From: BNXB01 sp031556375
GTDB taxonomy: Bacteria; Bacteroidota; Bacteroidia; Bacteroidales; Azobacteroidaceae
Direction of reading: 5' to 3'
Length of the DNA: 64,000 nt
Assembly (NCBI GenBank): GCA_031556375.1
Contig: JAVBTA010000007.1
Span: 8,311 to 72,310, forward strand
Shown: positions 22,991-32,861 of the stretch, piece by piece
Layout of the letters: each line of letters begins with the position of its first letter
How positions within the stretch are numbered: the stretch's first letter is position 1
Notes under the pieces: generated by a model
Databases searched by the model: none
What the model was told of the DNA's origin: nothing
The model's input: the letters and a program-made list of their open reading frames with translations, nothing else
Made by a program: the position numbers and the translations under genes

Positions 22991-25636
22991 ATGGCAAAAA
23001 AGATTTACTTTCTAATGTGCTGTATGCTATGTATTTCTTTTGCAATACATGCGCAGGTTTCAGTAAAAGGTACTATTTTGGACAAGGACACAAAAGAACC
23101 TTTAATCGGGGTAACAGTTTACGAACCCTCTGCAAAAAAATCAGCAATTACTGATCTGGATGGTAGTTTTGCACTGAAATTACCTTCTGTAGACAATCGC
23201 AAAATAGAACTAACTTACATCGGTTATCTGAAGATGGAAGTTCCTGCAGCAGCAGATATGGGGACTATTTTGATGACTCCGGATGCTGTAATATTAGGAG
23301 ATGTTGTAGTTACTGCATCTGTAGCTATTCAACGAAAAACTCCAGTAGCAATGTCAGTTATTGATCCTCAAGACATTGAATACAAATTGAGTACAAAAGA
23401 ATTTCCCGAAATATTAAATGTTACACCAGGTGTCTATGCCACAAGAGATGGTGGTGGATTTGGAGATGCTCGTATTAATATTCGTGGATTTGAATCACCC
23501 AATACATCTATGATGATCAATGGTATCCCAATGAATGACATGGAGTGGGGTGGAATTTATTGGTCGAATTGGGGAGCCTTAAACGATGTAACCCGCTCAT
23601 TACAAATACAACGGGGTTTAGGTGCGGCTAAAGTTTCCGCACCTTCTATCGGAGGATCTATTAACGTATTAACTAAATCTACTGAAGCAAAGAAAGGAGG
23701 CTCTGTTTATTATGGTATGGGTAATGACGGATATAATAAAATATCTATCGATATATCTTCCGGTCTTACTGAGAATGGTTGGGCTGTAAGTGCTCTTGGA
23801 GCAAAAACTTGGGGAGATGGATATATCCTGGGAACAGAATTTGAATCATATACTTATTTCTTGAATATTTCAAAAATTATTAACGATCAACACCAACTTT
23901 CATTTACTGGTCTGGGAGCATGGCAAGAACACAATCAACGTTCAAGATACGATAAATTATTGGTAACAGAATGGCAGAAACAACGCGATTTATACCAATT
24001 TAACCCTACCTATGGTTTTGATGTTGACGGTCAACGTAAAACTGCTAACTTCAACCATTTTCACAAACCAAACCTCTCTCTAAATCACTATTGGACAATT
24101 AATGACAAATCCAGCTTATCTTCCAATGTATACTTATCTCTCGGACAAGGAGGTGGATACGCGTGGAGGGGAACAAGTTACAACGGCCTATACGGAGCCG
24201 ACAGTAACACAGGAAAATTAAATACTGCCTACAGAGGAATAGATGGATACATGGATTATGGTAAACTGCAAGAAGAGAATGCTGCTAATCCTAATGGATC
24301 TATAGCCGCTATTACAGACTCCAGAAATAATCACGTATGGGTAGGTGCACTTTCAACTTACAGCAGAAAATTAACTGAAAACATTGATTTTTATGGAGGT
24401 CTTGATTTACGTTACTATAATGGTTATCACGATGGTGTCATTGTAGATTTAATGGGAGGAAATTTCTTCATAGACCCAGCACGCGCCGGGGTTAAGAATT
24501 CAAAAAATGCAGGCAATCCGGCCTGGGTAAACGAAAAATTAGGAGTTGGAGATATTGTTTATCGTGATTATAATGGCTATGTAATGCAAGAAGGAGTATT
24601 TGCACAAGCAGAATATACCAAAGACAACTTGAATGCTTTCATTTCTGGATCTGTATCGAATAACAGCTATTGGAGAGTAGATCGCTTATATTATGACAAT
24701 GAGAAATCAGATGTCGGAAACTTTTTAGGATACATGATTAAAGGAGGTGCTAATTATCTCTTGGGCAAAGCTCATAATGTATTTGCTAATGTTGGATATT
24801 TTTCCAGGGCTCCTTTTTTAAGTGGTGGATACTTTGTTTCTGTTGCTACAAGTAATGTGACAAATCCTAATGCAGTTAACGAGAACTCATTTTCTGTTGA
24901 ATTTGGATATGGCTTCCGTTCTCGTTATTTTACAGCAAACGTAAATGTTTACAACAACAAATGGATTAACAAGACTACGGTACAACGTTTAGGAAATGGT
25001 GAAGGCACTTTGAATATGGAAGGGGTAAACGCTCTTCACCAAGGTGTTGAAGTCGATTTTGCAGCTAAACCAGTACAAAATTTGGAAATAAAAGGAATGG
25101 TATCTATTGGAAACTGGAGATGGCTTAACGATGTAACAGGATACTATTATAATGATAACGGACAGGCTGTGGATAAAAACGGGAATGTTGTAGAACCGTT
25201 ATCTCCTGAACATGCTAAATCTGAAATCAACATGGCAGGTGTTAAAGTTGGAGATGCTCCACAAATGCAATTTGGTGCTAGTGCTGATTATCGCTTTCTT
25301 AAAGATTTCAATGTAGGCCTCACTTATATTCATCAGGCAAAAAACTATGCAGGTTATGATTTACCCAGAGCAGGTGCAGGCACTAACTATACCATACATA
25401 CACCATGGGAAATCCCAGATTTTGGCACTTTGGATTTAAATGCAAGATATCGATTCAAAATCGGAAGTCTTGATGCAACTCTAATGGGAAATATTAACAA
25501 CTTATTAAATCAGGTATATATTTCAGATGCCAAAGATTTGAAAGTTACAAGTCAAACACCAAGCACATGGCAAGATGTAGCCGTTATGTATGGTTTCGGA
25601 AGAACATTTTCTGTTGCAGTCAAAGTAAAATTCTAA
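22991..25636 (+). CDS. TonB-dependent receptor with CarboxypepD_reg-like domain
   Basis: An 881-residue outer-membrane receptor. A signal peptide ends at AIHAQ (near residue 22). A carboxypeptidase-regulatory-like beta-sandwich follows (VSVKGTILDKDTKEPLIGVTV, split here between residues 24-44), then a plug with GFESPNTSMMINGIPMND. The barrel ends in VKVKF. It has no STN domain and no SusC-type LPGATI/TonB-linked signature stretch of the RagA family. No susD follows; instead a large lipoprotein gene starts 19 bases later, likely its surface partner. Substrate unknown. A possible -7 element, TAAATTTG, lies at 22940-22947. Confidence 0.85.
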   Translation: MAKKIYFLMCCMLCISFAIHAQVSVKGTILDKDTKEPLIGVTVYEPSAKKSAITDLDGSFALKLPSVDNRKIELTYIGYLKMEVPAAADMGTILMTPDAVILGDVVVTASVAIQRKTPVAMSVIDPQDIEYKLSTKEFPEILNVTPGVYATRDGGGFGDARINIRGFESPNTSMMINGIPMNDMEWGGIYWSNWGALNDVTRSLQIQRGLGAAKVSAPSIGGSINVLTKSTEAKKGGSVYYGMGNDGYNKISIDISSGLTENGWAVSALGAKTWGDGYILGTEFESYTYFLNISKIINDQHQLSFTGLGAWQEHNQRSRYDKLLVTEWQKQRDLYQFNPTYGFDVDGQRKTANFNHFHKPNLSLNHYWTINDKSSLSSNVYLSLGQGGGYAWRGTSYNGLYGADSNTGKLNTAYRGIDGYMDYGKLQEENAANPNGSIAAITDSRNNHVWVGALSTYSRKLTENIDFYGGLDLRYYNGYHDGVIVDLMGGNFFIDPARAGVKNSKNAGNPAWVNEKLGVGDIVYRDYNGYVMQEGVFAQAEYTKDNLNAFISGSVSNNSYWRVDRLYYDNEKSDVGNFLGYMIKGGANYLLGKAHNVFANVGYFSRAPFLSGGYFVSVATSNVTNPNAVNENSFSVEFGYGFRSRYFTANVNVYNNKWINKTTVQRLGNGEGTLNMEGVNALHQGVEVDFAAKPVQNLEIKGMVSIGNWRWLNDVTGYYYNDNGQAVDKNGNVVEPLSPEHAKSEINMAGVKVGDAPQMQFGASADYRFLKDFNVGLTYIHQAKNYAGYDLPRAGAGTNYTIHTPWEIPDFGTLDLNARYRFKIGSLDATLMGNINNLLNQVYISDAKDLKVTSQTPSTWQDVAVMYGFGRTFSVAVKVKF

Positions 25637-25655
25637 TCATAAAAACGTTATCAAG

Positions 25656-27563
25656 ATGAAAAAATATATATTCCTATTATCTGTTATTGTAGCTGGCTTC
25701 TTTACGGCCTGTGATTATAACGAGAAAAATTTTCCAGGATACGAAGATTTGTCAAAGCCAACAAATGTGGCAAAATACGATTATACTATCCTGCCTACGG
25801 ACATCACAACAATTGTCAATGCACTGAATGCGAAGAAAACACCAATAGACTCAGCGATGGCAAAAACGCTGAAAGCTGATGGCATGTTCTCTGCTGCAGC
25901 TCCCGCTGAAATACTGGTTCCTTATGTTCTTAAGAGTAAATTTTATACTGCAGACAAAACTTCTTCAGCTAATGTGACTTATCAATATAAAGAAGGTCGC
26001 TCTGCTTATTTAGCTAAATTATCGCAACCAATTTATACATTGACGACCAACGATTATAAATTAGTATGGGGAAATGATTATGTAGAAGCTCTAACTCCGG
26101 CAAAATCTCCGAATACAGAAATACCTAAGATTTTGGCCACTGATTTTCCTAATGCTGCTGAAGGTGACTACAAGAGTGTTGAATATAATTATTCTACAGA
26201 AGAACCGACTATCTCTCAGGTTGAAGTAAAATACCTCTCTGCCGATTTTGAAGGGATTGCTGCTGGTACAAACGTAGCAACGGCTTTGGACGGATGGATT
26301 AATAAAGATGTGAAAGGAAGTATTTTCTGGCAAACTCGTGCATATAGCGGAAACCAATATTCGCAAGTATCAGCGAATAACTCCAAGACAGAAAATGAAG
26401 TTTGGTTAATCTCTTCTGTTGTCGATTTGACTCAAGCTATCAGTCCAAAATTCAGTTTCTTTGTTACTGCTGGTTATTACAATTCACCTTGTCTTTCTAT
26501 CATGGTTTCTGAAAATTTCAACGGAACAGAAGCGGGAATCACATCTGCAACCTGGAAAGATGTGACAAGCAGTTTCACATTACCTACTGGCCCTGCTTCT
26601 GGTTATGGAACCTTATCTTCTGCAGGAGAAATGGATTTTAAAGCTTATGTGGGTAAAAAAGTATACGTTGCATTTAAATATGTCGGAAACGGTATAGATA
26701 ACTCTGCTACTACAACTTTCCAAATCGACAATGTAAAAATCAGCGAAGTAAAATCTGCAATGTCTGTTAAATCTACGGTGAAACAAGATGCTGTATATCA
26801 GTTTACAAGTGGTAAATGGGTAGCAGCTCCAAGCTCAATCATCATTATTCAGCCTGGAGATTATACAACTATGGGCGTTACTTATCTATCGACAACGACA
26901 GCGCCTAATTACATACCACAATATCTGTCACAGAAATTGCCGTATGCACAAGAAGGAGCTACCTATGCTGTGGTTTATAAGAGTGGTAGTGGCAATACGT
27001 ATTATGCTGATGAGTATATCCAGAAATCAAAGGTTTGGACATTGAACAGTTTTGTTCTAAATAAAACAGACCAATTTGTTGTATCTGATGCCGGTTGGGT
27101 ATTTGACCCTACTTTATATTTTACAATGGTAAAGGGTAAAAATCCTACAGATGGATACATGATACTTGTAAATTATGTAAAAGCAAACCACTCTGATATA
27201 CCTGGAATTATAAACTCATATGGAGATGCCGAATTCTATTATGGAGCAAATGCCAATTATGGAAATATTTCCACTAGAGACGTTGACCGTCGCATCGACC
27301 CGTCGTATCCTTCTTCGGGTACTACAGAGGAAAAACAAAACTTTCTGAATCAAAGAACTCAGGAAGGATTAGGAATTCTTCTTTCAATAGCATACCCGGA
27401 TGCCAAGTTACAAGTAAGCGGTATAGACCAATACGCTTATGTTACAACAAATATTTGGGATGGCATTGTATCTTCACCTGGTCCTGCTTATAGATACAAA
27501 TATCAATGTATAGGAGAAAATCCTTCAAAGTGGGAATATATCTCTAATGAGCTTGTAAAATAA
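25656..27563 (+). CDS. Surface lipoprotein with choice-of-anchor-J-like domain
   Basis: A 635-residue lipoprotein with lipidation Cys19 in FFTACDYNEK. A central stretch (about residues 195-370) has DFEGIAAGTNVATALDGW, NEVWLISSVVDL and a late QIDNVKISE strand, the pattern of the choice-of-anchor J jelly-roll domain, often carbohydrate- or surface-associated. Flanking parts have no domain I can name. It directly follows a TonB-dependent receptor gene and is most simply its ligand-binding partner, in place of a SusD. A weak hairpin (27617-27643) follows. Confidence 0.65.
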   Translation: MKKYIFLLSVIVAGFFTACDYNEKNFPGYEDLSKPTNVAKYDYTILPTDITTIVNALNAKKTPIDSAMAKTLKADGMFSAAAPAEILVPYVLKSKFYTADKTSSANVTYQYKEGRSAYLAKLSQPIYTLTTNDYKLVWGNDYVEALTPAKSPNTEIPKILATDFPNAAEGDYKSVEYNYSTEEPTISQVEVKYLSADFEGIAAGTNVATALDGWINKDVKGSIFWQTRAYSGNQYSQVSANNSKTENEVWLISSVVDLTQAISPKFSFFVTAGYYNSPCLSIMVSENFNGTEAGITSATWKDVTSSFTLPTGPASGYGTLSSAGEMDFKAYVGKKVYVAFKYVGNGIDNSATTTFQIDNVKISEVKSAMSVKSTVKQDAVYQFTSGKWVAAPSSIIIIQPGDYTTMGVTYLSTTTAPNYIPQYLSQKLPYAQEGATYAVVYKSGSGNTYYADEYIQKSKVWTLNSFVLNKTDQFVVSDAGWVFDPTLYFTMVKGKNPTDGYMILVNYVKANHSDIPGIINSYGDAEFYYGANANYGNISTRDVDRRIDPSYPSSGTTEEKQNFLNQRTQEGLGILLSIAYPDAKLQVSGIDQYAYVTTNIWDGIVSSPGPAYRYKYQCIGENPSKWEYISNELVK

Positions 27564-27616
27564 CTTTGCTCATACACACATCACGATTTGCCTGGTTACA
27601 GGTAAAGTAATGAAAA

Positions 27617-27643
27617 ACGGGGGTTGCTTCAAACAGCCTCCGT
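27617..27643 (+). terminator. Weak hairpin after the lipoprotein gene
   Basis: ACGGGGGTTG and CAGCCTCCGT can pair over ten positions including two G-T pairs. The following sequence is CATTTCAAG, without a real T run, so termination is uncertain. Confidence 0.35.
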
Positions 27644-27686
27644 CATTTCAAGTAAAAATAGCCCTTGATATCTACTAGTTTTACTT

Positions 27687-28253
27687 ATGAAAAACAACAA
27701 AGAAGGAACTATAGACATTGCTTTCTTTGAGGATATTTATAAAACATACTATCCTCGTCTTGCTGTATTTGCATCATTTTTCTTAAAAACAGAAGAAGTT
27801 CACGATATTATACAAGATGTTTTTCTCAACCTGCTGGAAACAAACATTACAGATAAACATTCCCTAAACGCATACCTTCATAAAGCCGTAAGAAATAAAT
27901 GTGTAGATTATTTGCGTCACCAGGATGTCAAAAATCAATACTCTTCCGAACTGGGGAATAAATTGCTTCAAAAAGAGTCCGAATATTTTTATGCTACATA
28001 CAATGAAATAGAAGAGGCTCTAATTTCCAAAGAATTAAATGAAAAAATACAAGAAACTGTAGCTGAACTTCCACCCAGGGGTAAAGAAGTGTTTAATTTA
28101 TATTTCTTTCAGCAAAAAACAATCAATGAAATCGCAACTATCCTTAATTTATCGAAAAGTACAATCGAAAACCACATCTACAACAATCTAAAAATCATAA
28201 GACAGAAAATGTCTAAATACCTGACAATTATACTCTTATTCCTTTTTTATTAA
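27687..28253 (+). CDS. RNA polymerase sigma-70 factor, ECF type
   Basis: A 188-residue ECF sigma factor. The sigma-2 region covers about residues 10-75 (YPRLAVFASFFL, IIQDVFLNLLE) and the sigma-4 region about 120-175 (LPPRGKEVFNLYFFQQKTIN, then EIATILNLSKSTIENHI as the HTH). This is the Bacteroidota type that pairs with FecR and SusC carrying an STN domain. fecR follows 66 bases downstream. It should direct transcription of the susCD-like genes when released by the receptor signal. Confidence 0.92.
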   Translation: MKNNKEGTIDIAFFEDIYKTYYPRLAVFASFFLKTEEVHDIIQDVFLNLLETNITDKHSLNAYLHKAVRNKCVDYLRHQDVKNQYSSELGNKLLQKESEYFYATYNEIEEALISKELNEKIQETVAELPPRGKEVFNLYFFQQKTINEIATILNLSKSTIENHIYNNLKIIRQKMSKYLTIILLFLFY

Positions 28254-28319
28254 TTTTATAAAAAATATCCTGATTTTGATTGGGTACTTTTTTATTTTAA
28301 CACGACTTATACATAAGAC

Positions 28320-29336
28320 ATGGATATGAAATCATTAGACGATCAAATAATAGAAAAATACCTTGCGGGCTCCTGTTCTGAGTCGGAGGTAGAGCAAATC
28401 CTTGAATGGTTGGAGGAATCCCCCAGCAATGAGAAGGAATTGTTCAATTTGAAACTGATCTCTGCCGAATACAATTTTGCGCAATTCTCTAACGAAAATG
28501 AAATGTCCCGTGCTTACAAAGAATTGCTGCGTATAAACCAATACAAGAAAGAACTGGAACAAAAAATAACCAGGCGGATCATGATGAAATTCACATCGTA
28601 TGCCGCTTCTATTCTTTTGGTTATCGGTTTATCAATAGGTTCTTATTGGTATTTCAAGACACACCGGAATGAGGAATTAATCACGGTTTCCACTGTTGAG
28701 AATGAAGCTGTAAACTATATTGTATTGGAAGATGATACCCGCGTTTGGTTGTTCGAAAATAGTAAAATCGAATATCCGAAAAAATTCTCAAAAGACTCCA
28801 GAAACGTAAAAATTGAGGGAAAAGTTTATTTTGAAGTAGCCAAAGACAAAAAACGCCCTTTCCTGATAGATGTGGATGGTTATCGGGCGGAAGCACTGGG
28901 AACTGCATTCGAAATAACCGGATATAAAGGACAAAAAACATTTGAAGTTATCCTAACGGAAGGACTTGTGCGGATATTAGATAAAGACAGCCAACAACTG
29001 ACAATGGTTCATCCCGGGGAACAAGTGGAAGTCAACATAAAAAATGGCGAATTCAATACCAATAAAGTGGATGCTGAGATGTATACCTCATGGAGAAACG
29101 GGGTTTTAGAATTCGACGGCCTGACTTTTCCTGAAATAATAAAAGTCATTGAACGGTATTATAACGTAAAAATCGTATTAGATAAACCGGAAACAATGAC
29201 TCAGCGACTGGTCGGATCATTAAGTCTGAAGAAAGACATATCTTCTATGATGAAAGCAATCGAATTGGTAGTCCCAATTAAATATAATATAGAAATCAAT
29301 ACTTACGTATATATCCAAAAAATAAAATCTAAATAA
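28320..29336 (+). CDS. FecR-family anti-sigma factor
   Basis: A 338-residue inner-membrane regulator. The N-terminal ~85 residues form the cytoplasmic sigma-binding part (IIEKYLAGSCSESEVEQILEW). A single membrane helix spans about 92-111, and the periplasmic FecR domain contains VWLFENSKIEYPKKF and VEGKVYFEVAKD-like motifs. A C-terminal DUF4974-type segment (LTFPEIIKVIERYYNVKI) follows. It holds the upstream ECF sigma factor inactive until the STN domain of the receptor signals. The two start codons M1 and M3 are close together; the first is used. Confidence 0.92.
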   Translation: MDMKSLDDQIIEKYLAGSCSESEVEQILEWLEESPSNEKELFNLKLISAEYNFAQFSNENEMSRAYKELLRINQYKKELEQKITRRIMMKFTSYAASILLVIGLSIGSYWYFKTHRNEELITVSTVENEAVNYIVLEDDTRVWLFENSKIEYPKKFSKDSRNVKIEGKVYFEVAKDKKRPFLIDVDGYRAEALGTAFEITGYKGQKTFEVILTEGLVRILDKDSQQLTMVHPGEQVEVNIKNGEFNTNKVDAEMYTSWRNGVLEFDGLTFPEIIKVIERYYNVKIVLDKPETMTQRLVGSLSLKKDISSMMKAIELVVPIKYNIEINTYVYIQKIKSK

Positions 29337-29456
29337 TATGCCTATGGAATAATCTAAACAAGGAAAAATCACAAAAAAACAGAGGAAGCAACTGGAACTT
29401 GCTCCCTCCGAGAGAGTAATTTATTCACTAAGTAAGAAAATAAATCACACAAATGT

Positions 29457-32400
29457 ATGAAAAAATCATTTGTCAATCAACTGATTGACTATAAAACCAC
29501 ATTACAAATGACACGAATTGGAATTATCTTTTTGTGTTTTTCTACTTTTTTTATTTTTAACAGCTTGGCTATCAGTACTTATTCTCAAAATGTAAGATTA
29601 AGTCTGGACAAAGCGACAGGCAGTTCTTCTCTAAAAGAAGTTGTTTCTGACATAAAAAAGCAGACAGAATTTGACTTTTTGTACAACAAAGAAATCGAGA
29701 GTTTGTACAAGACTGCAGGCTCCGTTGTGATCAATAACGGAACTATCGAAGAGGTATTGAATCAACTGTTCAAGAACAGTGAAATTCAATATCAAGTTAT
29801 CGACAAAACAATTGTATTGACAGCTAAATCAGCTTCAATCAGCGCATTAAGCAACACACAACAAGCCAATAAAGTTATTACAGGAACTATTAAGGATGAG
29901 GCAGGAAACACATTACCGGGTGCGACCATCATGGTAAAAGGAACAAAGATTGGAACTTCAAGTAATATTGACGGAGAATACTCCATTTCTGTTCCACAAG
30001 GAAATAATACCCTTTCTATTGCCATGATCGGATATACACCTCAGGAAATTACGATCAATAATCAAAGCCAGATAGATGTAATTTTAGAAGAAGACACTAA
30101 AATGCTGGACGAGGTGGTGGTAATTGGTTATGGTACAGCCCGCAAAGTCGACTTGACCGGTTCAACCTCCTCCTTGAGTGGCGACAATTTACGAATGAAA
30201 AACACACCGCAACTTTCCAATCAGTTGCAAGGACAGATGGCCGGTGTACAAATCACTCGTTCAAGCGGCGATCCCAGTGCGGGAGCTACCATCCGTGTGC
30301 GTGGTATCACTACGATGTCGACCAACGATCCGTTGGTGATCATAGATGGTGTACCGGGTAGCATCAACGACGTTGCTCCCGAAGATGTAGGTTACATACA
30401 AGTGCTGAAAGACGCGGCCTCGGCAGCCATCTACGGTTCACGGGCGGCTGCTGGTGTTATCCTGGTCACAACAAAACGTGCCAAAGATAAAAACTTCAAC
30501 CTTACCTACAACGTAGAGTTCGGTACCAATACTCCAACCGCAAAACCCAAATTCGCTAACGCTGTACAATGGATGAATGGATATAACGAATTGGCCTATA
30601 ATGATGGTGCCTCTTCACTCAATTCTGCCTATTCGAAAGATCTGATCAACAACTACGCACAGTTACGGGCTGAAGATCCCGACCGTTATCCGGACACCGA
30701 TTTCATGTCGTTAGGTCTGAACAACTCGGCACAACATCAGCGACACGCTTTCACTCTTAGTGGAGGAACCGACAAACTGAAGACGAACTTCAGTCTTAAC
30801 TACTATAAGACCGATGCCCTTTATGACCAGAAGGATTATGAGCGTTACAACATACGATCAAACAATGATTATACGATCAACAACTGGATCCATGCGAATG
30901 TAGATATAAACCTGCTCTACTCCGACACATCCACACCTCATAATATCGAAGGTAGCGCAATGAACGATTTAATGTATCGCGCACCAATTTATAATGCGTA
31001 TTGGGCTGACGGAAGCTATGCCGACGGTAAAGACGGTGATAATCCGATCGCACTGCTAGAACTGGGTGGAACAAAACGGGGCGAATACTTTCGTACCAGC
31101 GGTAAGATCCAGTTAGACCTCACACCAGTAAAAGGGTTAACATTGACGGCTATTGCATCTCCCCGCTATACATTCGATAAAATAAAGGATCATAAGACGA
31201 AATACAATGTGTATAGAATTACCGGTGATCCGATTCCCGGCTCGGGCGGCTATTCTTCTACCAGCGTACGAGAAGATCGTAATGATACCCGTAGTCTTAC
31301 TATGCAGTTTTATGGAAACTACAAGTTCCAATTGAAACAGCACTCTATTGGACTTATGGCCGGTTATGAGGACTATTCTTATAAATGGGAAAATGAAAAT
31401 GCATCACGTACAAACTATAGTTTAGTGAATTTTCCTTACCTCAACTTGGGACCGCAGGATTACCAATACAATGAAGGGAATGCCGGACACAATGCCTATC
31501 GTTCTGCCTTCGGGCGTATTATGTATTCCTGGAACGACTGTTACATGCTGCAGGCGAATGTCCGTTCCGACGGTTCGTCACGCTTTGCTGATGGCCATCG
31601 TTGGGGCACATTCCCATCTGTCAGTGCAGGTTGGAACATTTCTGAGGAATCCTGGTTCAATAAGAACGTGGTCAACTATCTAAAGTTACGCGGTTCAATC
31701 GGACAGCTAGGTAATGAACGCATCGGTTCTGAATTCCCCTACCAGGCCAAGTTGACTTTCGGCACCGGTTATATCCCCAACGCCGCCACAGGACAGGCAG
31801 ATGTAGTGCAAACCGCTTATCAAACGGATTACGCGTTTAACACCATCACATGGGAAACGACCACCACTTACGGTTTCGGAGCAGACTTTGGCATGTTTAA
31901 CAACAAACTGCGTGCTTCAGCCGACTACTACTATAAAAAAACGACAGATATGTTGATGCAAGTGGGCTTCCCTTCTTACTTCGGCTATAACGCTCCCGAG
32001 AACAATGCCGCCGATATGCATACGAATGGTTGGGATCTTGAACTCTCATGGAGTGATAAAATCAACGATTTCAGCTATGGTGCCACCTTCAACATTTCAG
32101 ATTATCGCTCAAAGATGGGTTATATGGCTGACCGTCAAAAGATATCAAATAACCAAATTACCGAAAAGGGTTCATATTATAACGAATGGTATGGCTACAA
32201 AAACATGGGAATTATTCTGAACGAAGCAGCCATGTTAGACGCGGATGGCAAAAAAATTGCAGTCTTGACCAACAATGATAAAGCAGGAAACATCCGATAC
32301 CTGGATGTTGATGGAGATGGTAAAATTACGGCTTCCAACGACCGCGTATATTTAGGTAACTCGTTACCCGAATTGCAATACGGTGGATCTCTCTACGCAG

Positions 32401-32846
32401 ACTGGAAGAACTTTGATATCAACCTGTCATTCCAAGGTATTGGCCGTCAACTTAAATACTGGTCATGGCCTGGAACACCGTTCAATTATCAAGCCTATGC
32501 CGCTCCGCTGAACCTGATCGAAAGCCACTGGAGTCCGACAGCTACAGATGAAGAAAACGCAAAGGCAAAATATCCTAAATTGACAACCAACGGCACGAAT
32601 ATTTATGCCGGTAGCGACTTCTATCTCTTCAATGGTGCCTATATGCGTATAAAGAATATCACATTGGGTTACACCATTCCGTCGAATATCACTAAAAAAT
32701 TCTACGTCAACAAATTGAGGATCTATTTCAGTGCAAACGATCTTCCCGCGTTCTCCAAATATCCAAGCGGATATGATCCGGAGTGGGATCGTAGTAGTGA
32801 CCTCATTGTGTCGTCTTATATTTTTGGTTTGAATGTCTCATTTTAA
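29457..32846 (+). CDS. SusC/RagA-family TonB-linked receptor with STN domain
   Basis: An 1129-residue outer-membrane transporter. An export signal ends near TYSQ (residue 45). The STN signalling domain spans about 50-123 and talks to FecR. A CarboxypepD_reg-like domain spans about 138-212 (VITGTIKDEAGNTLPGATI). The SusC signature VVVIGYGTARKVDLTGS and the plug (VRGITTMSTNDPLVIIDGVPG, of which the first part ends at 20 residues) follow, then the barrel. Base composition changes sharply near 30.1 kb: a 60-base sample at 29641 has 18 G+C, one at 30421 has 35. The STN part and the plug/barrel part may thus have different histories. susD follows after 15 bases. Substrate not identifiable. Confidence 0.93.
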   Translation: MKKSFVNQLIDYKTTLQMTRIGIIFLCFSTFFIFNSLAISTYSQNVRLSLDKATGSSSLKEVVSDIKKQTEFDFLYNKEIESLYKTAGSVVINNGTIEEVLNQLFKNSEIQYQVIDKTIVLTAKSASISALSNTQQANKVITGTIKDEAGNTLPGATIMVKGTKIGTSSNIDGEYSISVPQGNNTLSIAMIGYTPQEITINNQSQIDVILEEDTKMLDEVVVIGYGTARKVDLTGSTSSLSGDNLRMKNTPQLSNQLQGQMAGVQITRSSGDPSAGATIRVRGITTMSTNDPLVIIDGVPGSINDVAPEDVGYIQVLKDAASAAIYGSRAAAGVILVTTKRAKDKNFNLTYNVEFGTNTPTAKPKFANAVQWMNGYNELAYNDGASSLNSAYSKDLINNYAQLRAEDPDRYPDTDFMSLGLNNSAQHQRHAFTLSGGTDKLKTNFSLNYYKTDALYDQKDYERYNIRSNNDYTINNWIHANVDINLLYSDTSTPHNIEGSAMNDLMYRAPIYNAYWADGSYADGKDGDNPIALLELGGTKRGEYFRTSGKIQLDLTPVKGLTLTAIASPRYTFDKIKDHKTKYNVYRITGDPIPGSGGYSSTSVREDRNDTRSLTMQFYGNYKFQLKQHSIGLMAGYEDYSYKWENENASRTNYSLVNFPYLNLGPQDYQYNEGNAGHNAYRSAFGRIMYSWNDCYMLQANVRSDGSSRFADGHRWGTFPSVSAGWNISEESWFNKNVVNYLKLRGSIGQLGNERIGSEFPYQAKLTFGTGYIPNAATGQADVVQTAYQTDYAFNTITWETTTTYGFGADFGMFNNKLRASADYYYKKTTDMLMQVGFPSYFGYNAPENNAADMHTNGWDLELSWSDKINDFSYGATFNISDYRSKMGYMADRQKISNNQITEKGSYYNEWYGYKNMGIILNEAAMLDADGKKIAVLTNNDKAGNIRYLDVDGDGKITASNDRVYLGNSLPELQYGGSLYADWKNFDINLSFQGIGRQLKYWSWPGTPFNYQAYAAPLNLIESHWSPTATDEENAKAKYPKLTTNGTNIYAGSDFYLFNGAYMRIKNITLGYTIPSNITKKFYVNKLRIYFSANDLPAFSKYPSGYDPEWDRSSDLIVSSYIFGLNVSF

Positions 32847-32861
32847 TTAAAGAATCTTGTT

